Source of the DNA: Luteolibacter sp.
Lineage (GTDB): Bacteria; Verrucomicrobiota; Verrucomicrobiia; Verrucomicrobiales; Akkermansiaceae
Direction: 5' to 3'
Assembly: GCA_030696085.1 (NCBI GenBank)
Contig: JAUYNL010000099.1
Coordinates: 22,790-86,789, forward strand
DNA length: 64,000 nt
The translations under genes and the position numbers were made by a program. Under the pieces are notes generated by a model. That model made no database searches. It was not told the DNA's origin and worked only from the letters and a program-made list of their open reading frames with translations. Shown here one piece after another: positions 42,317 to 52,095 of the stretch; the first letter of the stretch is position 1, and each line of letters opens with the position of its first letter.

Positions 42317-42384
42317 GGGTTTGACTGCGTTCCTCCGTCCATGCGGTCAGGCTCCGCGGGTTTTTCCGAGCCGCTACAGCGGCC
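42317..42384 (-). repeat. REP-like repeat, copy C, inside intron domain V
   Basis: On the minus strand: GGCCGCTGTAGCGGCTC, then GGAGCCTGACCGCATGGAC, then CAGTCAAACCC, the same element as copy A. It sits exactly where the domain V loop should be. Confidence 0.65.
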
Positions 42385-42409
42385 ATGGCATTGCATCCGG
42401 CGGTTCCCA

Positions 42410-43153
42410 TCAGACTCCGGAGACAGGCCGTGACTTGTCCCCGTAGTTCAGTTTGATCCAGATATCCCTCATCTCAGGAACCCCTTGTTCCTTCAGCCAA
42501 CGGTTGTTCAGTCCCTGATGCACGATCTTGTTGCGACTCATGCGCCAGTATCCCTTTCGGCTCCGGGTTGCCATGTGAACCTTCTTGGGGTTCGCCCCCA
42601 ACTTTAACAGGTTCCGCCTTCGCGTGCGTGGTCTTTTCCATTGTTTCCAATAGTATAGCAGCGGCGACAGCGGTCCGCCTTGCGGGACTCCCAGAGGCGT
42701 GGCCTCGCGGGTGCCGTCGGGCAGCTCGACTCCGGCACGCAGGTAGCGGCCGATCAGACGCAGCAGTTTGCCGCCGCCGATCTTTTCGCGCAATCGCACC
42801 AGAAGTGGATCGTGTTTCACCGTATCGAAGAACGCTTTCAGATCGCAGTCCACGGCGTGACGACGTCTCAGTTTCCACGCTCCCTCCATGTGCCGCACTG
42901 CCTGATGGGCATTGCGGCCTTCGCGGAATCCGAAGCTGTATTCGCTGAATTCGCCGTCCCAGAGCGGAGTGAGCACTTGGGCGGTGGCTTGCTGGATCAC
43001 CCGATCCAGCACCGTCGGGATGCCGAGGGGACGCTCCGTCCCGTCCGGCTTGGGAATGAAGACCCGGCGCACAGGCGCAGGGTGATAGATTCCTTTCCTG
43101 AGTTGGGATGCAATGCGCTCCCAGTGTTCGCGGGCACCATGAGCTTCAGCCAT
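42410..43153 (-). pseudogene. Group II intron reverse transcriptase/maturase, internally deleted
   Basis: A 247-residue reading. RT blocks 2-4 are intact (RRVFIPKPDGTERPLGIPTVLDRVIQQA, YSFGFREGRNAHQAV, DCDLKAFFDTVKHD, TPLGVPQGGPLSPLL). Directly after that it jumps to the C-terminal maturase/end domain (YYWKQWKRPRTRRRNLLKLG, GYWRMSRNKIVHQGLNNRWL). The catalytic YADD block and thumb are gone, about 130-150 residues, and the first roughly 60 residues are also missing. The deletion is in frame. It cannot polymerise. Confidence 0.85.
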
Positions 43154-43511
43154 AAAATCTCGCTGAGAAAAATCATTCCCGCCAATTGATTCACAGTGAG
43201 TTGGGATGAGTATGATTTTTCCAGCCTAACCGAGTCTGCGGCAAGTCTTATTCACGCTTGGGAGCGGGTATTTCGCAACGCGCAAGCCCGAAAGAGAGGT
43301 TTCAACCTGCGGGAACTCAACCCGTCAGAAGCGATTCCGCGCGGATACAACCCACACAGGATGAGTGATTTCAGACCTAAAGTTGGCCACCGTTGTCGAT
43401 TCCCCATAATTCGATTCCGCGGTGTTGGATGACGGTTTTTTGGATGGAATCGGGAAAATTCGGTTTTGCGCGGGCGGATTCCCTGTCAATACTGCGGCGG
43501 AGATTTTCCAC
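43154..43511 (+). other. Intergenic region upstream of nuoF, no gene seen
   Basis: About 360 bases between the intron remnant and nuoF. The small ORF at 43196-43432 has no recognisable features. The segment is mixed in composition and probably holds the nuoF promoter, but no clear -35/-10 pair was identified. Confidence 0.45.
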
Positions 43512-44912
43512 ATGATTACCTACACCAAGCAGCCCCACTCGCGAGAATACCGGCTCATCTTCAAAAACGTGGATCGCGAGGGTTGGGATCCATCCATTGA
43601 GTGCTTTCTGCGCGATGGCGGCTATGAGGACCTGAAGAAAGCCCTCGCCATGCAGCCGAAGGATATCACCGAGGAGGTGAAGAAATCGGGTTTGCGCGGC
43701 CGAGGCGGCGCGGGTTTCCCCACCGGCATGAAGTGGACCTTCATTCCGCCCAACAACACCAAACCCGTCTATCTGATCTGTAACGGCGACGAATCCGAAC
43801 CCGGCACCTTCAAGGACCGATATATCCTCCACCAGGATCCGCACCAACTTATCGAGGGCATGGTGATCTCCGCGTTCGCAGTCGGCGCACATACCGCCTA
43901 CATATACATCCGCGAGGAATTCCCCGCAGCGGCGTTGCTGGTGGAGAAGGCCATTGAGGAGGCCCGCTCCCGGAATTTCGTCGGGAAAAACGTGATGGGC
44001 ACTGGTTTTGACCTCGAAATTTTCGTGCACCGCGGAGCCGGGGCCTACATCTGCGGCGAGGAAACCGGCCTGATCGAATCGCTTGAGGGCAAGCGCCCGT
44101 ATCCGCGCATCAAGCCGCCGTATTTCCCCGCTGCACTCGGCCTCCACATGTGCCCGACGATCGTTAACAACGTCGAGTCACTCTGCCATGTGAAGCACAT
44201 CATCCGCATGGGCGGTGATGAATATGCGAAACTCGGTGTCGCCCGCAACACCGGCACCCGCATTCTCTGCGTGTCGGGCGATGTGAAAAATCCAGGTTAT
44301 TTTGAAGTTGAAGTCGGCAAGCTCACGATGCGCGAACTGCTCTACGACATTTGCGGCGGTCCCAGGGACGGGCGCGAGTTCAAGGCCGTGATCCCCGGCG
44401 GATCGTCATCGAAAATCCTCCGCTGTGATGAAAGCTACCCTCTCAAGAATCCGGATGGCAGCACGCGCCGACTCGGCTTCTGGGACATCCCACTGGATTT
44501 CGATACCCTTGCCGCCTGCGGATCGATGGCCGGTTCCGGTGGCGTGATCGTTCTGGATGATTCGCGAAAAATGTCATGGGTGCTCAACAACCTCAACGCA
44601 TTCTATGCTCACGAATCCTGCGGACAGTGCACTCCCTGCCGGGAGGGCTCCACATGGATGAAGAAAATCTCAGATCGCATCGTCGCGGGCGCTGCCTGCC
44701 CGCAGGATCTGGAGACCCTCGAAAGCGTGGCCTATCAGATCGATGGCCGCACAATCTGTGCGTTCGGCGAGGCCTCATCCTGGCCGGTGGAGGCGATCAT
44801 CGCGAAATTCCGCGACGAGCTGTTAGCCGACACCCATCCCGGCAACGCCACGAAGCCGCACAATCCGGAGGCTGTGGCGCAGCAGCGCTTCATGGCGTGC
44901 GGCAGCCGATGA
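43512..44912 (+). CDS. nuoF: NADH-quinone oxidoreductase subunit F
   Basis: The NADH- and FMN-binding subunit of complex I, 466 residues. GLRGRGGAGFPTGMKW and CNGDESEPGTFKDR form the flavin/NADH site, GAYICGEETGLIESLEGKRPYPR is conserved, and the N3 iron-sulfur cluster motif is ESCGQCTPCREGSTWM. The ATG at 43512 starts the family N-terminus; the track's 43422 adds a non-conserved leader. No nuoE or nuoG lies beside it: upstream is the decayed intron, downstream the convergent leuB. Confidence 0.94.
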   Translation: MITYTKQPHSREYRLIFKNVDREGWDPSIECFLRDGGYEDLKKALAMQPKDITEEVKKSGLRGRGGAGFPTGMKWTFIPPNNTKPVYLICNGDESEPGTFKDRYILHQDPHQLIEGMVISAFAVGAHTAYIYIREEFPAAALLVEKAIEEARSRNFVGKNVMGTGFDLEIFVHRGAGAYICGEETGLIESLEGKRPYPRIKPPYFPAALGLHMCPTIVNNVESLCHVKHIIRMGGDEYAKLGVARNTGTRILCVSGDVKNPGYFEVEVGKLTMRELLYDICGGPRDGREFKAVIPGGSSSKILRCDESYPLKNPDGSTRRLGFWDIPLDFDTLAACGSMAGSGGVIVLDDSRKMSWVLNNLNAFYAHESCGQCTPCREGSTWMKKISDRIVAGAACPQDLETLESVAYQIDGRTICAFGEASSWPVEAIIAKFRDELLADTHPGNATKPHNPEAVAQQRFMACGSR

Positions 44913-44965
44913 AGAGGCTCCCCGCATGCCGCATTTCACGCGCTGCCTTGGCCTGGGTGCCATGC

Positions 44966-46616
<1,651 letters not shown>

Positions 46617-46622
46617 GAGTTT

Positions 46623-46652
46623 GGTAGGCGGTAGGCGGTAGGCGGTAGGCGG
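46623..46652 (+). repeat. Tandem GGTAGGC heptamer, four copies
   Basis: Four head-to-tail GGTAGGC units plus GG. CCGCCTACC at 46667-46675 is the reverse complement, so on the floA transcript this can fold into a hairpin after the stop codon, without a T-run. Confidence 0.75.
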
Positions 46653-46688
46653 TTTCTTTCCGCTTTCCGCCTACCGAAAAGACGAAAA

Positions 46689-47690
46689 TCACGCTTCGCC
46701 CTTGGAGATGCTGCCACGCATCTGGGTGTCGGACTTGATGTTTTCCATCTTGTAGTAATCCATCACGCCGAGATTGCCACTGCGGAAGGCTTCGGCGAGC
46801 GCGAGCGGGACCTGGGCCTCGGCCTCGACGACCTTGGCCTTCATTTCCGCGACACGGGCGATCATTTCCTGTTCGAGGGCGACGGCGGCGGCGCGACGGA
46901 TTTCCGCCTGGGCCTGGGCCATGTTCTTGTTCGCCTCGGCCTGCGCTTCCTGAAGTTGCGCACCGACATTTTCACCGACATCCACGTCAGCGATGTCGAT
47001 GGAGAGAATCTCAAACGCGGTGCCCACGTCCAGACCGCGGTGAAGCACGACTTTGGAAATGCTGTCCGGGCTTTCGAGCACCGTCTTGTAAGATTCCGCG
47101 GAGCCGATGGTGGTAACGATGCCCTCGCCGACGCGGGCGATGATGGTTTCCTCCTTCGCGCCGCCGACGAAGCGGTCGAGGTTGGTGCGCACGGTGACGC
47201 GGGCGCGGACCTTCACCTGGATGCCGTCCTTGGCCACGCCGTCGATGGTCGTGCGGCCGGACGCGGGATTCGGGCAGTCGATGACTTTCGGATCGACCGA
47301 GGTTCTAACGGCCTCGACGACGCTTTTGCCGGAGCCCTTGGTGGCGAGGTCGATGGCGCAGGCGCGGTTCCAATCGAGGCTGATGGCGGCCTTTTGCGCG
47401 GCGATGAGCGCCTGGATGGTGGGGATCACGTTGCCGCCGGCGAGGAAGTGCGCCTCGATGTCATTGATCGGGATTTCGATGCCGGCTTTCTTGGCGGTGA
47501 TGCGGGCATCCACCACCATGCCATAGGGTACCTGGCGGAGGCGCATGGCGATGAGGTCGGTGAAGCCGACGTAGGCGCCGGCCAGCCATGCCCGCAGCCA
47601 GACACTGAAGAATGAAAGGATGATGCCGAAGAGCAGCAGGCCCAGGATGACGACAACGATGAGGATGATGGTGGATAGATCTAATTGCAT
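46689..47690 (-). CDS. floA: Flotillin-like protein FloA
   Basis: A 333-residue membrane scaffolding protein. An N-terminal hydrophobic hairpin ([21 protein letters not shown]) precedes the SPFH-like domain ([86 protein letters not shown]) and a coiled-coil rich in EA repeats. It forms functional membrane microdomains. Seven bases separate it from the upstream NfeD-like gene, the usual partner. Confidence 0.95.
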   Translation of the reverse strand: MQLDLSTIILIVVVILGLLLFGIILSFFSVWLRAWLAGAYVGFTDLIAMRLRQVPYGMVVDARITAKKAGIEIPINDIEAHFLAGGNVIPTIQALIAAQKAAISLDWNRACAIDLATKGSGKSVVEAVRTSVDPKVIDCPNPASGRTTIDGVAKDGIQVKVRARVTVRTNLDRFVGGAKEETIIARVGEGIVTTIGSAESYKTVLESPDSISKVVLHRGLDVGTAFEILSIDIADVDVGENVGAQLQEAQAEANKNMAQAQAEIRRAAAVALEQEMIARVAEMKAKVVEAEAQVPLALAEAFRSGNLGVMDYYKMENIKSDTQMRGSISKGEA

Positions 47691-47697
47691 GGCGGGG

Positions 47698-48174
47698 TCA
47701 CTTGTTTTTGGTTTCGGATACGATGAGACGGAAATTATCAGCGCCGGTCACTTCGAGGGCGGCTCCGGCGGGAACCTGGCCGGACTGGCAGAACGCCTCG
47801 TAACGTTTGCCCTCGATCATGATATATCCGCTGGGAGAGAGCATGGTGAGGGCTTCGGCTGATTTGCCAATCAAATCCCGCGCCTCGTCCCCGAAGGCGG
47901 CGCTCACCGCGGTGATTTCCCGGGTGAGGAAGGCCCTGCGCCCGACTGAAGTTCTGGGCAAAATGCGGAACTCGATGAAGAACGCGAGAATGGTCAATGC
48001 GACGGCCAGGGTCACCGCGAGCATGCCTCCGCCGCTGCCGTAATCGATGAATGCCATCACACAGCCGCCGAACATCATCAGTCCGCCGATAGTGCCGAGG
48101 ATGCCACCCGGCACGATCACCTCCACCGAAAGAAAGAGGATTCCGAGGAAAAAAAGCAGTATGATCCATGTCAT
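47698..48174 (-). CDS. NfeD-like membrane protein (short form)
   Basis: A 158-residue protein with about three or four membrane segments ([51 protein letters not shown]) and a C-terminal OB-fold soluble domain ([50 protein letters not shown]). NfeD proteins partner flotillins. It shares a 4-base overlap with the long NfeD gene and precedes floA. Confidence 0.88.
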   Translation of the reverse strand: MTWIILLFFLGILFLSVEVIVPGGILGTIGGLMMFGGCVMAFIDYGSGGGMLAVTLAVALTILAFFIEFRILPRTSVGRRAFLTREITAVSAAFGDEARDLIGKSAEALTMLSPSGYIMIEGKRYEAFCQSGQVPAGAALEVTGADNFRLIVSETKNK

Positions 48175-49592
48175 GATAAAACCTCCACGATGAGTCCGAA
48201 TTCAGAAACTCCGGTGATCCTGACCGGCGTGCCGGCCTCGGCGAAGCCCATGCCGAGCCTGGCCTCATAGCGCCTGCCTGAAACCTCGATCTGTCCGCTC
48301 GGGAAGAGCGAGGTGGCGGCCACTCCGGAAAGCCCGATCAGATTTGTGACCGGCGCTTCATCCTGAGCTCTGCTATTGAGCGCACGGATCGGTCCGGGTT
48401 CGCCGCCGACGGCGGATTCCAGCACCAGCCTGCCCCAAGGGCCGCCTTTCGGCAGGAACTTCAGGATCGCAAGGAACACCATCACCGCCAGGACGACTCC
48501 GGCCATCACGTTGGCCAGCGGACGAAACAGCACATCACCCTCCAAGGAAATCGGTTCGCCCGGCCACAAATCGAGCATCGCCCAGACCAGCGAGCCGAGC
48601 ATCAGGGCGATTCCCGTCAACGCGAGAACCAGCGTGCCGGGGATGAAGAACAATTCGATGGCGATCAAGAGCAGGCCGATCAGGAAGAACAATGCCGGTT
48701 CGTGACCGGAAAGCCCGGCCACATAATGGCCGAAAAACACCACTCCCAGGAGCACGATGCCGGACACGCCGAAGATGCCGAAGCCCGGGGTCTTGAACTC
48801 GATGAACAGGCAGAGCAGCCCGAGTCCCAAGAGAATCGGTGTGAAGGCGGTGATGTATTGCGCGAGTTTCTCGGACCAGGTGATTTCAAGCCGGATGGCG
48901 GAATGCTTGCCCGCACCGTGGAGTTGGTCGAGCAGCGAGTCCAGATTCTCCGCGATGCCCGCGCCTAACAATGGCTGCGGCGGATCGCCATAGGTCTTCA
49001 TCGCCTCCAGCGCCGTGAGCGAGAGAAGCTCGCCCTTTTCCTTGATGACCGTGTCGCCAATCTTGAACTCGTAGTCGGCATCAATCATCGCGGAGAGCAC
49101 CTCGCCGCGATATCGCTTGCCTTCCGAAATGGCGCGCACGCGCGCCTTGAGATAACTGTTGATCTTGGCCTTCATGGTGGCGTCGATCTCGCCGCCGGTG
49201 GCCATCACCGGCGCGGCGGCACCGATCACGCCGGCCGGAGCGAAGTAGATCTCATCGGTTCCCGCGGAAATGAGGGCTCCGGCGGAAATCGCCTCGCGGT
49301 TGACATAAGTGACGGTTCTTCCGGGAAATTTTTCGAGGGCCTGCAGCATCTCGAAGGTCACATTGAGAGCGCCGCCGGGGGTTTCCATGTCGAGCACGAT
49401 GGTGTCCACCTTGTTCTCGATGGCCTCCTTGAGGCCGCGGCGCAGGATATAGAGCTCGGGTTTGGCGATCTGCGCGCGGATCGGGATGATGACCACCTTC
49501 GCGGGTGATTTGTTTCCTTCCGGAACCACATCCTCAGCAGGTGAAACGGCGGGAAAAAAGCCTGGAACCGCCGCAAAAAAAACCATCAACAT
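48171..49592 (-). CDS. NfeD long form: membrane-bound ClpP-class serine protease
   Basis: A 473-residue protein. An exported ClpP-like domain comes first: VVIIPIRAQIAKPELYILRRGLKEAIENKVDTIVLDMETPGGALNV, then the Ser nucleophile in YVNREAISAGALISAGTDEIY and a Lys in KAKINSYLKAR. Four or five membrane segments follow (ITAFTPILLGLGLLCLFIEF, FFLIGLLLIAIELFFIPGTLVL) and a C-terminal OB domain (LFPSGQIEVSGRRYEARLGMG). The start at 49592 gives a short signal peptide; the track's start at 49868 would run into miaA. Confidence 0.88.
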   Translation of the reverse strand: MLMVFFAAVPGFFPAVSPAEDVVPEGNKSPAKVVIIPIRAQIAKPELYILRRGLKEAIENKVDTIVLDMETPGGALNVTFEMLQALEKFPGRTVTYVNREAISAGALISAGTDEIYFAPAGVIGAAAPVMATGGEIDATMKAKINSYLKARVRAISEGKRYRGEVLSAMIDADYEFKIGDTVIKEKGELLSLTALEAMKTYGDPPQPLLGAGIAENLDSLLDQLHGAGKHSAIRLEITWSEKLAQYITAFTPILLGLGLLCLFIEFKTPGFGIFGVSGIVLLGVVFFGHYVAGLSGHEPALFFLIGLLLIAIELFFIPGTLVLALTGIALMLGSLVWAMLDLWPGEPISLEGDVLFRPLANVMAGVVLAVMVFLAILKFLPKGGPWGRLVLESAVGGEPGPIRALNSRAQDEAPVTNLIGLSGVAATSLFPSGQIEVSGRRYEARLGMGFAEAGTPVRITGVSEFGLIVEVLS

Positions 49593-49692
49593 TCGTTGCA
49601 CGTCCTGAAATATGAACCGGATCGCCAGACAAGCAAGCTTGCCGGTGATGGAAGATTCCGGAAATTTTCCAGTGCCGGGGAAACGGATGGGC

Positions 49693-50556
49693 TTAGATCC
49701 GATGGGTTTCCAGCCACTTCTCGCGGCGGAACCACGTTTCCTGGCGTTTGGCATATTGGCGGGTGGCCGCATTGATAAGCTCCCCGCAGGTGACGCGGTC
49801 GATTTCTCCGGCCAAGAGAGCGCGGATCTCGCGGAAACCGATCGCTTTTTCGCAATTGGACGAGACATCCGACAGGGCGGCGACTTCCTCGATCGCGCCG
49901 CCGTCCAGCATCGCGCGGGTGCGAGCGGCGATGCGCTTGTGAAGCTCGGGACGCGGGCGCTGGATGACGATGCCGCGGAGGCCAGCGGAGATTTCCCGGG
50001 TTTTGCCCTCCCATTGGTCGCGCAATTCCGAGGCTTTCCGACCGGTGAGCAGGCAGATTTCCAATGCGCGGGAAACGAAACGCCGGTTTTGCAGCGCGGT
50101 GCGCTCGGCTTCGATGGGATCGAGTTCTTGCAGTTCCGCCACCAGGTCCTCGAGCGGGCGGGCGTCGAGTCCGGCGCGCAGCTTCGCGTCGCCGGCGGGC
50201 AGGGGCGCGGGGCCGTGGGTCAGGAATTTCAGATAGAGCCCGGAGCCGCCGGTGATGATCGGTGTCCTGCCTCGGCTTTGGATTTCTTCGATGACGGGTT
50301 TGGCGAGTCGCATGTAGATGCCGGCATCGGCGGACTCTTTTGACTCTAACACTCCGTAGAGATGGTGCGGGACAAGCGCGCGTTCTTCTAACGGCGGGGC
50401 GGCGCTGACGATTTCAAGTCCGTGGTAAAGCTGGAAGGCGTCGGCGTTGACGATCTCGCCATCGAGTTTTCCCGCCATCTCCAGCGCGAGCGCGGATTTC
50501 CCGGATGCGGTGGGGCCGCAGATGTAATAAGGAGGGGGGACACTCTTGTCCCCCAT
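49693..50556 (-). CDS. miaA: tRNA dimethylallyltransferase MiaA
   Basis: Adds dimethylallyl to A37 of tRNAs. Walker A is ICGPTASGKSALAL, followed by GEIVNADAFQLYHGLEI, HHLYGVL, IITGGSGLYLKFL and KAIGFREI. I use ATG 50556 (287 residues); the track's ATG 50637 would add 27 residues. The choice matters because both N-termini are written in a palindromic repeat: MGDKSVPPP by one copy, and ALRRGDTLVPHL in the longer form by an inverted copy. No good ribosome site decides between them. Confidence 0.88.
   Translation of the reverse strand: MGDKSVPPPYYICGPTASGKSALALEMAGKLDGEIVNADAFQLYHGLEIVSAAPPLEERALVPHHLYGVLESKESADAGIYMRLAKPVIEEIQSRGRTPIITGGSGLYLKFLTHGPAPLPAGDAKLRAGLDARPLEDLVAELQELDPIEAERTALQNRRFVSRALEICLLTGRKASELRDQWEGKTREISAGLRGIVIQRPRPELHKRIAARTRAMLDGGAIEEVAALSDVSSNCEKAIGFREIRALLAGEIDRVTCGELINAATRQYAKRQETWFRREKWLETHRI
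50535..50554 (-). repeat. 20-base palindromic repeat, copy 1 (in miaA start)
   Basis: GGGGGACAAGAGTGTCCCCC on the minus strand: 8-base arms around AGAG. It encodes the first residues of MiaA and is followed by CTCCTTATT. Confidence 0.85.
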
Positions 50557-50582
50557 GCCTCCGGGCGCGGCGTTGATCAAAT

Positions 50583-50602
50583 GGGGGACAAGAGTGTCCC
50601 CC
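50583..50602 (+). repeat. 20-base palindromic repeat, copy 2
   Basis: GGGGGACAAGAGTGTCCCCC, preceded by AT and followed by CTCCTTAAA, as in copy 3 and inverted relative to copy 1. Confidence 0.85.
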
Positions 50603-50660
50603 CTCCTTAAAGCGCCATTGCTCGTTCGCTTTGCCATAGGGTGAAGAGCTGAATGAAGAT

Positions 50661-50680
50661 GGGGGACAAGAGTGTCCCCC
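50661..50680 (+). repeat. 20-base palindromic repeat, copy 3 (abuts ffh stop)
   Basis: The same 20-mer with the same flanks as copy 2. Its CTCCTTA tail contains the ffh stop codon (TAA on the minus strand at 50685-50687), so it can fold right after ffh. Confidence 0.85.
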
Positions 50681-50684
50681 CTCC

Positions 50685-52061
50685 TTAAAACTTGCCGCCC
50701 ATGCCCTTCATCATGTTGCCGAGGCCGCCTGCGCCTCCCAGGCCGCCCATCTGCTTCATCATGTTCTTCATCTTGTGGGGCGACTTCATCATCTTGCGCA
50801 TCTCTCCGAACTGCTTGATGAGCTGGTTCACCTGCATGAGCGAGGTGCCGGAGCCCGCGGCGATGCGCTGGCGGCGGGAGCCCTTGATGATTTCCGGGCG
50901 GCGGCGTTCTTCGAGCGTCATCGAGAGCACGATGGCCTCGGTGCGCTTGAGCTTGCTGTTATCCAGGGCTCCGGCGGGGAGCTGCTTCTTGATCTTGCTG
51001 AAGCCCGGCATCATGCCTAACAAACCTTCGAGCGGGCCGAGGTTCCGGATCATTTTCATCTGATCGAGGAAGTCGGTGAAATCGAATTTACCCTGCTGCA
51101 TGCGCTTCATCGAGCGCATGGCGTCCTCCTCGTTCACCTTGCCGGCGACTTGCTCGACCATGCCGACGATGTCGCCCATGCCGAGGATGCGGTCGGCCAT
51201 GCGGTCCGGATGGAACTCGAAAAGCTGGTCGAGCTTCTCGCCTTCGCCGGCGTATTTGATCGGCTTGCCGGTGACGGCGCGCATCGAGAGGGCCGCGCCG
51301 CCGCGGGCGTCGCCATCGAGCTTGGTGAGGATGATTCCGGTGATGCCGACGGCGTCGTCGAAGTGTTTGGCCACGGAGACCGCCTGCTGGCCGGTGGCGG
51401 AATCGGCGACTAACAGGGTTTCCTTGGGCTTGAGAAACTCATGCAGGCGCTTGAGTTCGGCGATGAGGCGCTCGTCGATTTCCTGGCGGCCGGCGGTGTC
51501 GAAAATGAGCACGGTGCCATGTTGTTGCTCCGCCCAAACGAGGGCGTTCTTGGCGACCTTGACGACATCGGTCTCGGAAGCATCCGGAGTGTAACACGGG
51601 ACATCGACCTGTTTGGCAAGCGTGGCGAGCTGGTCGATGGCGGCGGGCCGATAGAGGTCGCAGGCGATGAGCAGCGGGCGGCGGCCTTCCTTCTTGAGAC
51701 GGCTGGCGAGCTTGGCGGAAGTGGTGGTCTTGCCCGCTCCGTTGAGGCCGCAAATGAGGATGTGCGCGGGTGGATTGAGATCGAGCGGGGCCTGGTCGCC
51801 ACCCAAGAGTTCCGCGAGTTCGTCATGGAAGATCTTGACGATCTGTTCGCCGGGCTTGATCGACTTGAGCACGTCCTCGCCCATGGATTTCTCCTTCACC
51901 CGGGCGATGAAGTCCTTGGCGATGCCGAACTCGACGTCGGCCTCCAGCAGGGCGATGCGGATCTCGCGCAGGGCGTCGGAGATGTTTTTTTCCGAGATGC
52001 GGCCGACGCCGCGGAGATTGCGGAAGGTCTTGTCGAGGCTGTCTGATAGAGAGGAGAACAT
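50685..52061 (-). CDS. ffh: Signal recognition particle protein Ffh
   Basis: SRP54 GTPase of 458 residues. The N domain (LSDSLDKTFRNLRGVGRISEKNISDALREIRIALLEADV) is followed by the G domain (GLNGAGKTTTSAKLA, LIACDLYRPAAIDQL, DTAGRQEIDERL, TKLDGDARGGAALS) and a Met-rich M domain (GLLGMMPGFSKIKKQ, GSGTSLMQVNQLIKQFGEMRKMMK, MKGMGGKF) that binds signal sequences and 4.5S RNA. The start at 52061 replaces the track's overlong ORF. Confidence 0.96.
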   Translation of the reverse strand: MFSSLSDSLDKTFRNLRGVGRISEKNISDALREIRIALLEADVEFGIAKDFIARVKEKSMGEDVLKSIKPGEQIVKIFHDELAELLGGDQAPLDLNPPAHILICGLNGAGKTTTSAKLASRLKKEGRRPLLIACDLYRPAAIDQLATLAKQVDVPCYTPDASETDVVKVAKNALVWAEQQHGTVLIFDTAGRQEIDERLIAELKRLHEFLKPKETLLVADSATGQQAVSVAKHFDDAVGITGIILTKLDGDARGGAALSMRAVTGKPIKYAGEGEKLDQLFEFHPDRMADRILGMGDIVGMVEQVAGKVNEEDAMRSMKRMQQGKFDFTDFLDQMKMIRNLGPLEGLLGMMPGFSKIKKQLPAGALDNSKLKRTEAIVLSMTLEERRRPEIIKGSRRQRIAAGSGTSLMQVNQLIKQFGEMRKMMKSPHKMKNMMKQMGGLGGAGGLGNMMKGMGGKF

Positions 52062-52095
52062 GTGGGTATAAGCTGAGATGCGGAAAAACTGAAAT

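Larger units (their letters stand above)
42261..43153 (-). mobile_element. Truncated group II intron remnant
   Basis: On the minus strand the segment contains a damaged intron-encoded reverse transcriptase followed by group II 3' structures. GGGAACCGCCGGATGC and GCATGTCCGGTGG look like the two arms of domain V, and GGTGACGGG/CCCGTCACC (42271-42294) is a perfect domain VI-like stem, followed by CTCGACCCGAT at the likely 3' boundary near 42261. The arms of domain V are separated by an inserted REP-like repeat instead of a tetraloop. The 5' ribozyme half and the start of the reading frame are missing, so it should be immobile. Confidence 0.75.

Noticed and set aside
43196-43432. 78-residue ORF between the intron remnant and nuoF
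   Set aside because: No motif, no coupling and no resemblance to nuoE; treated as chance.
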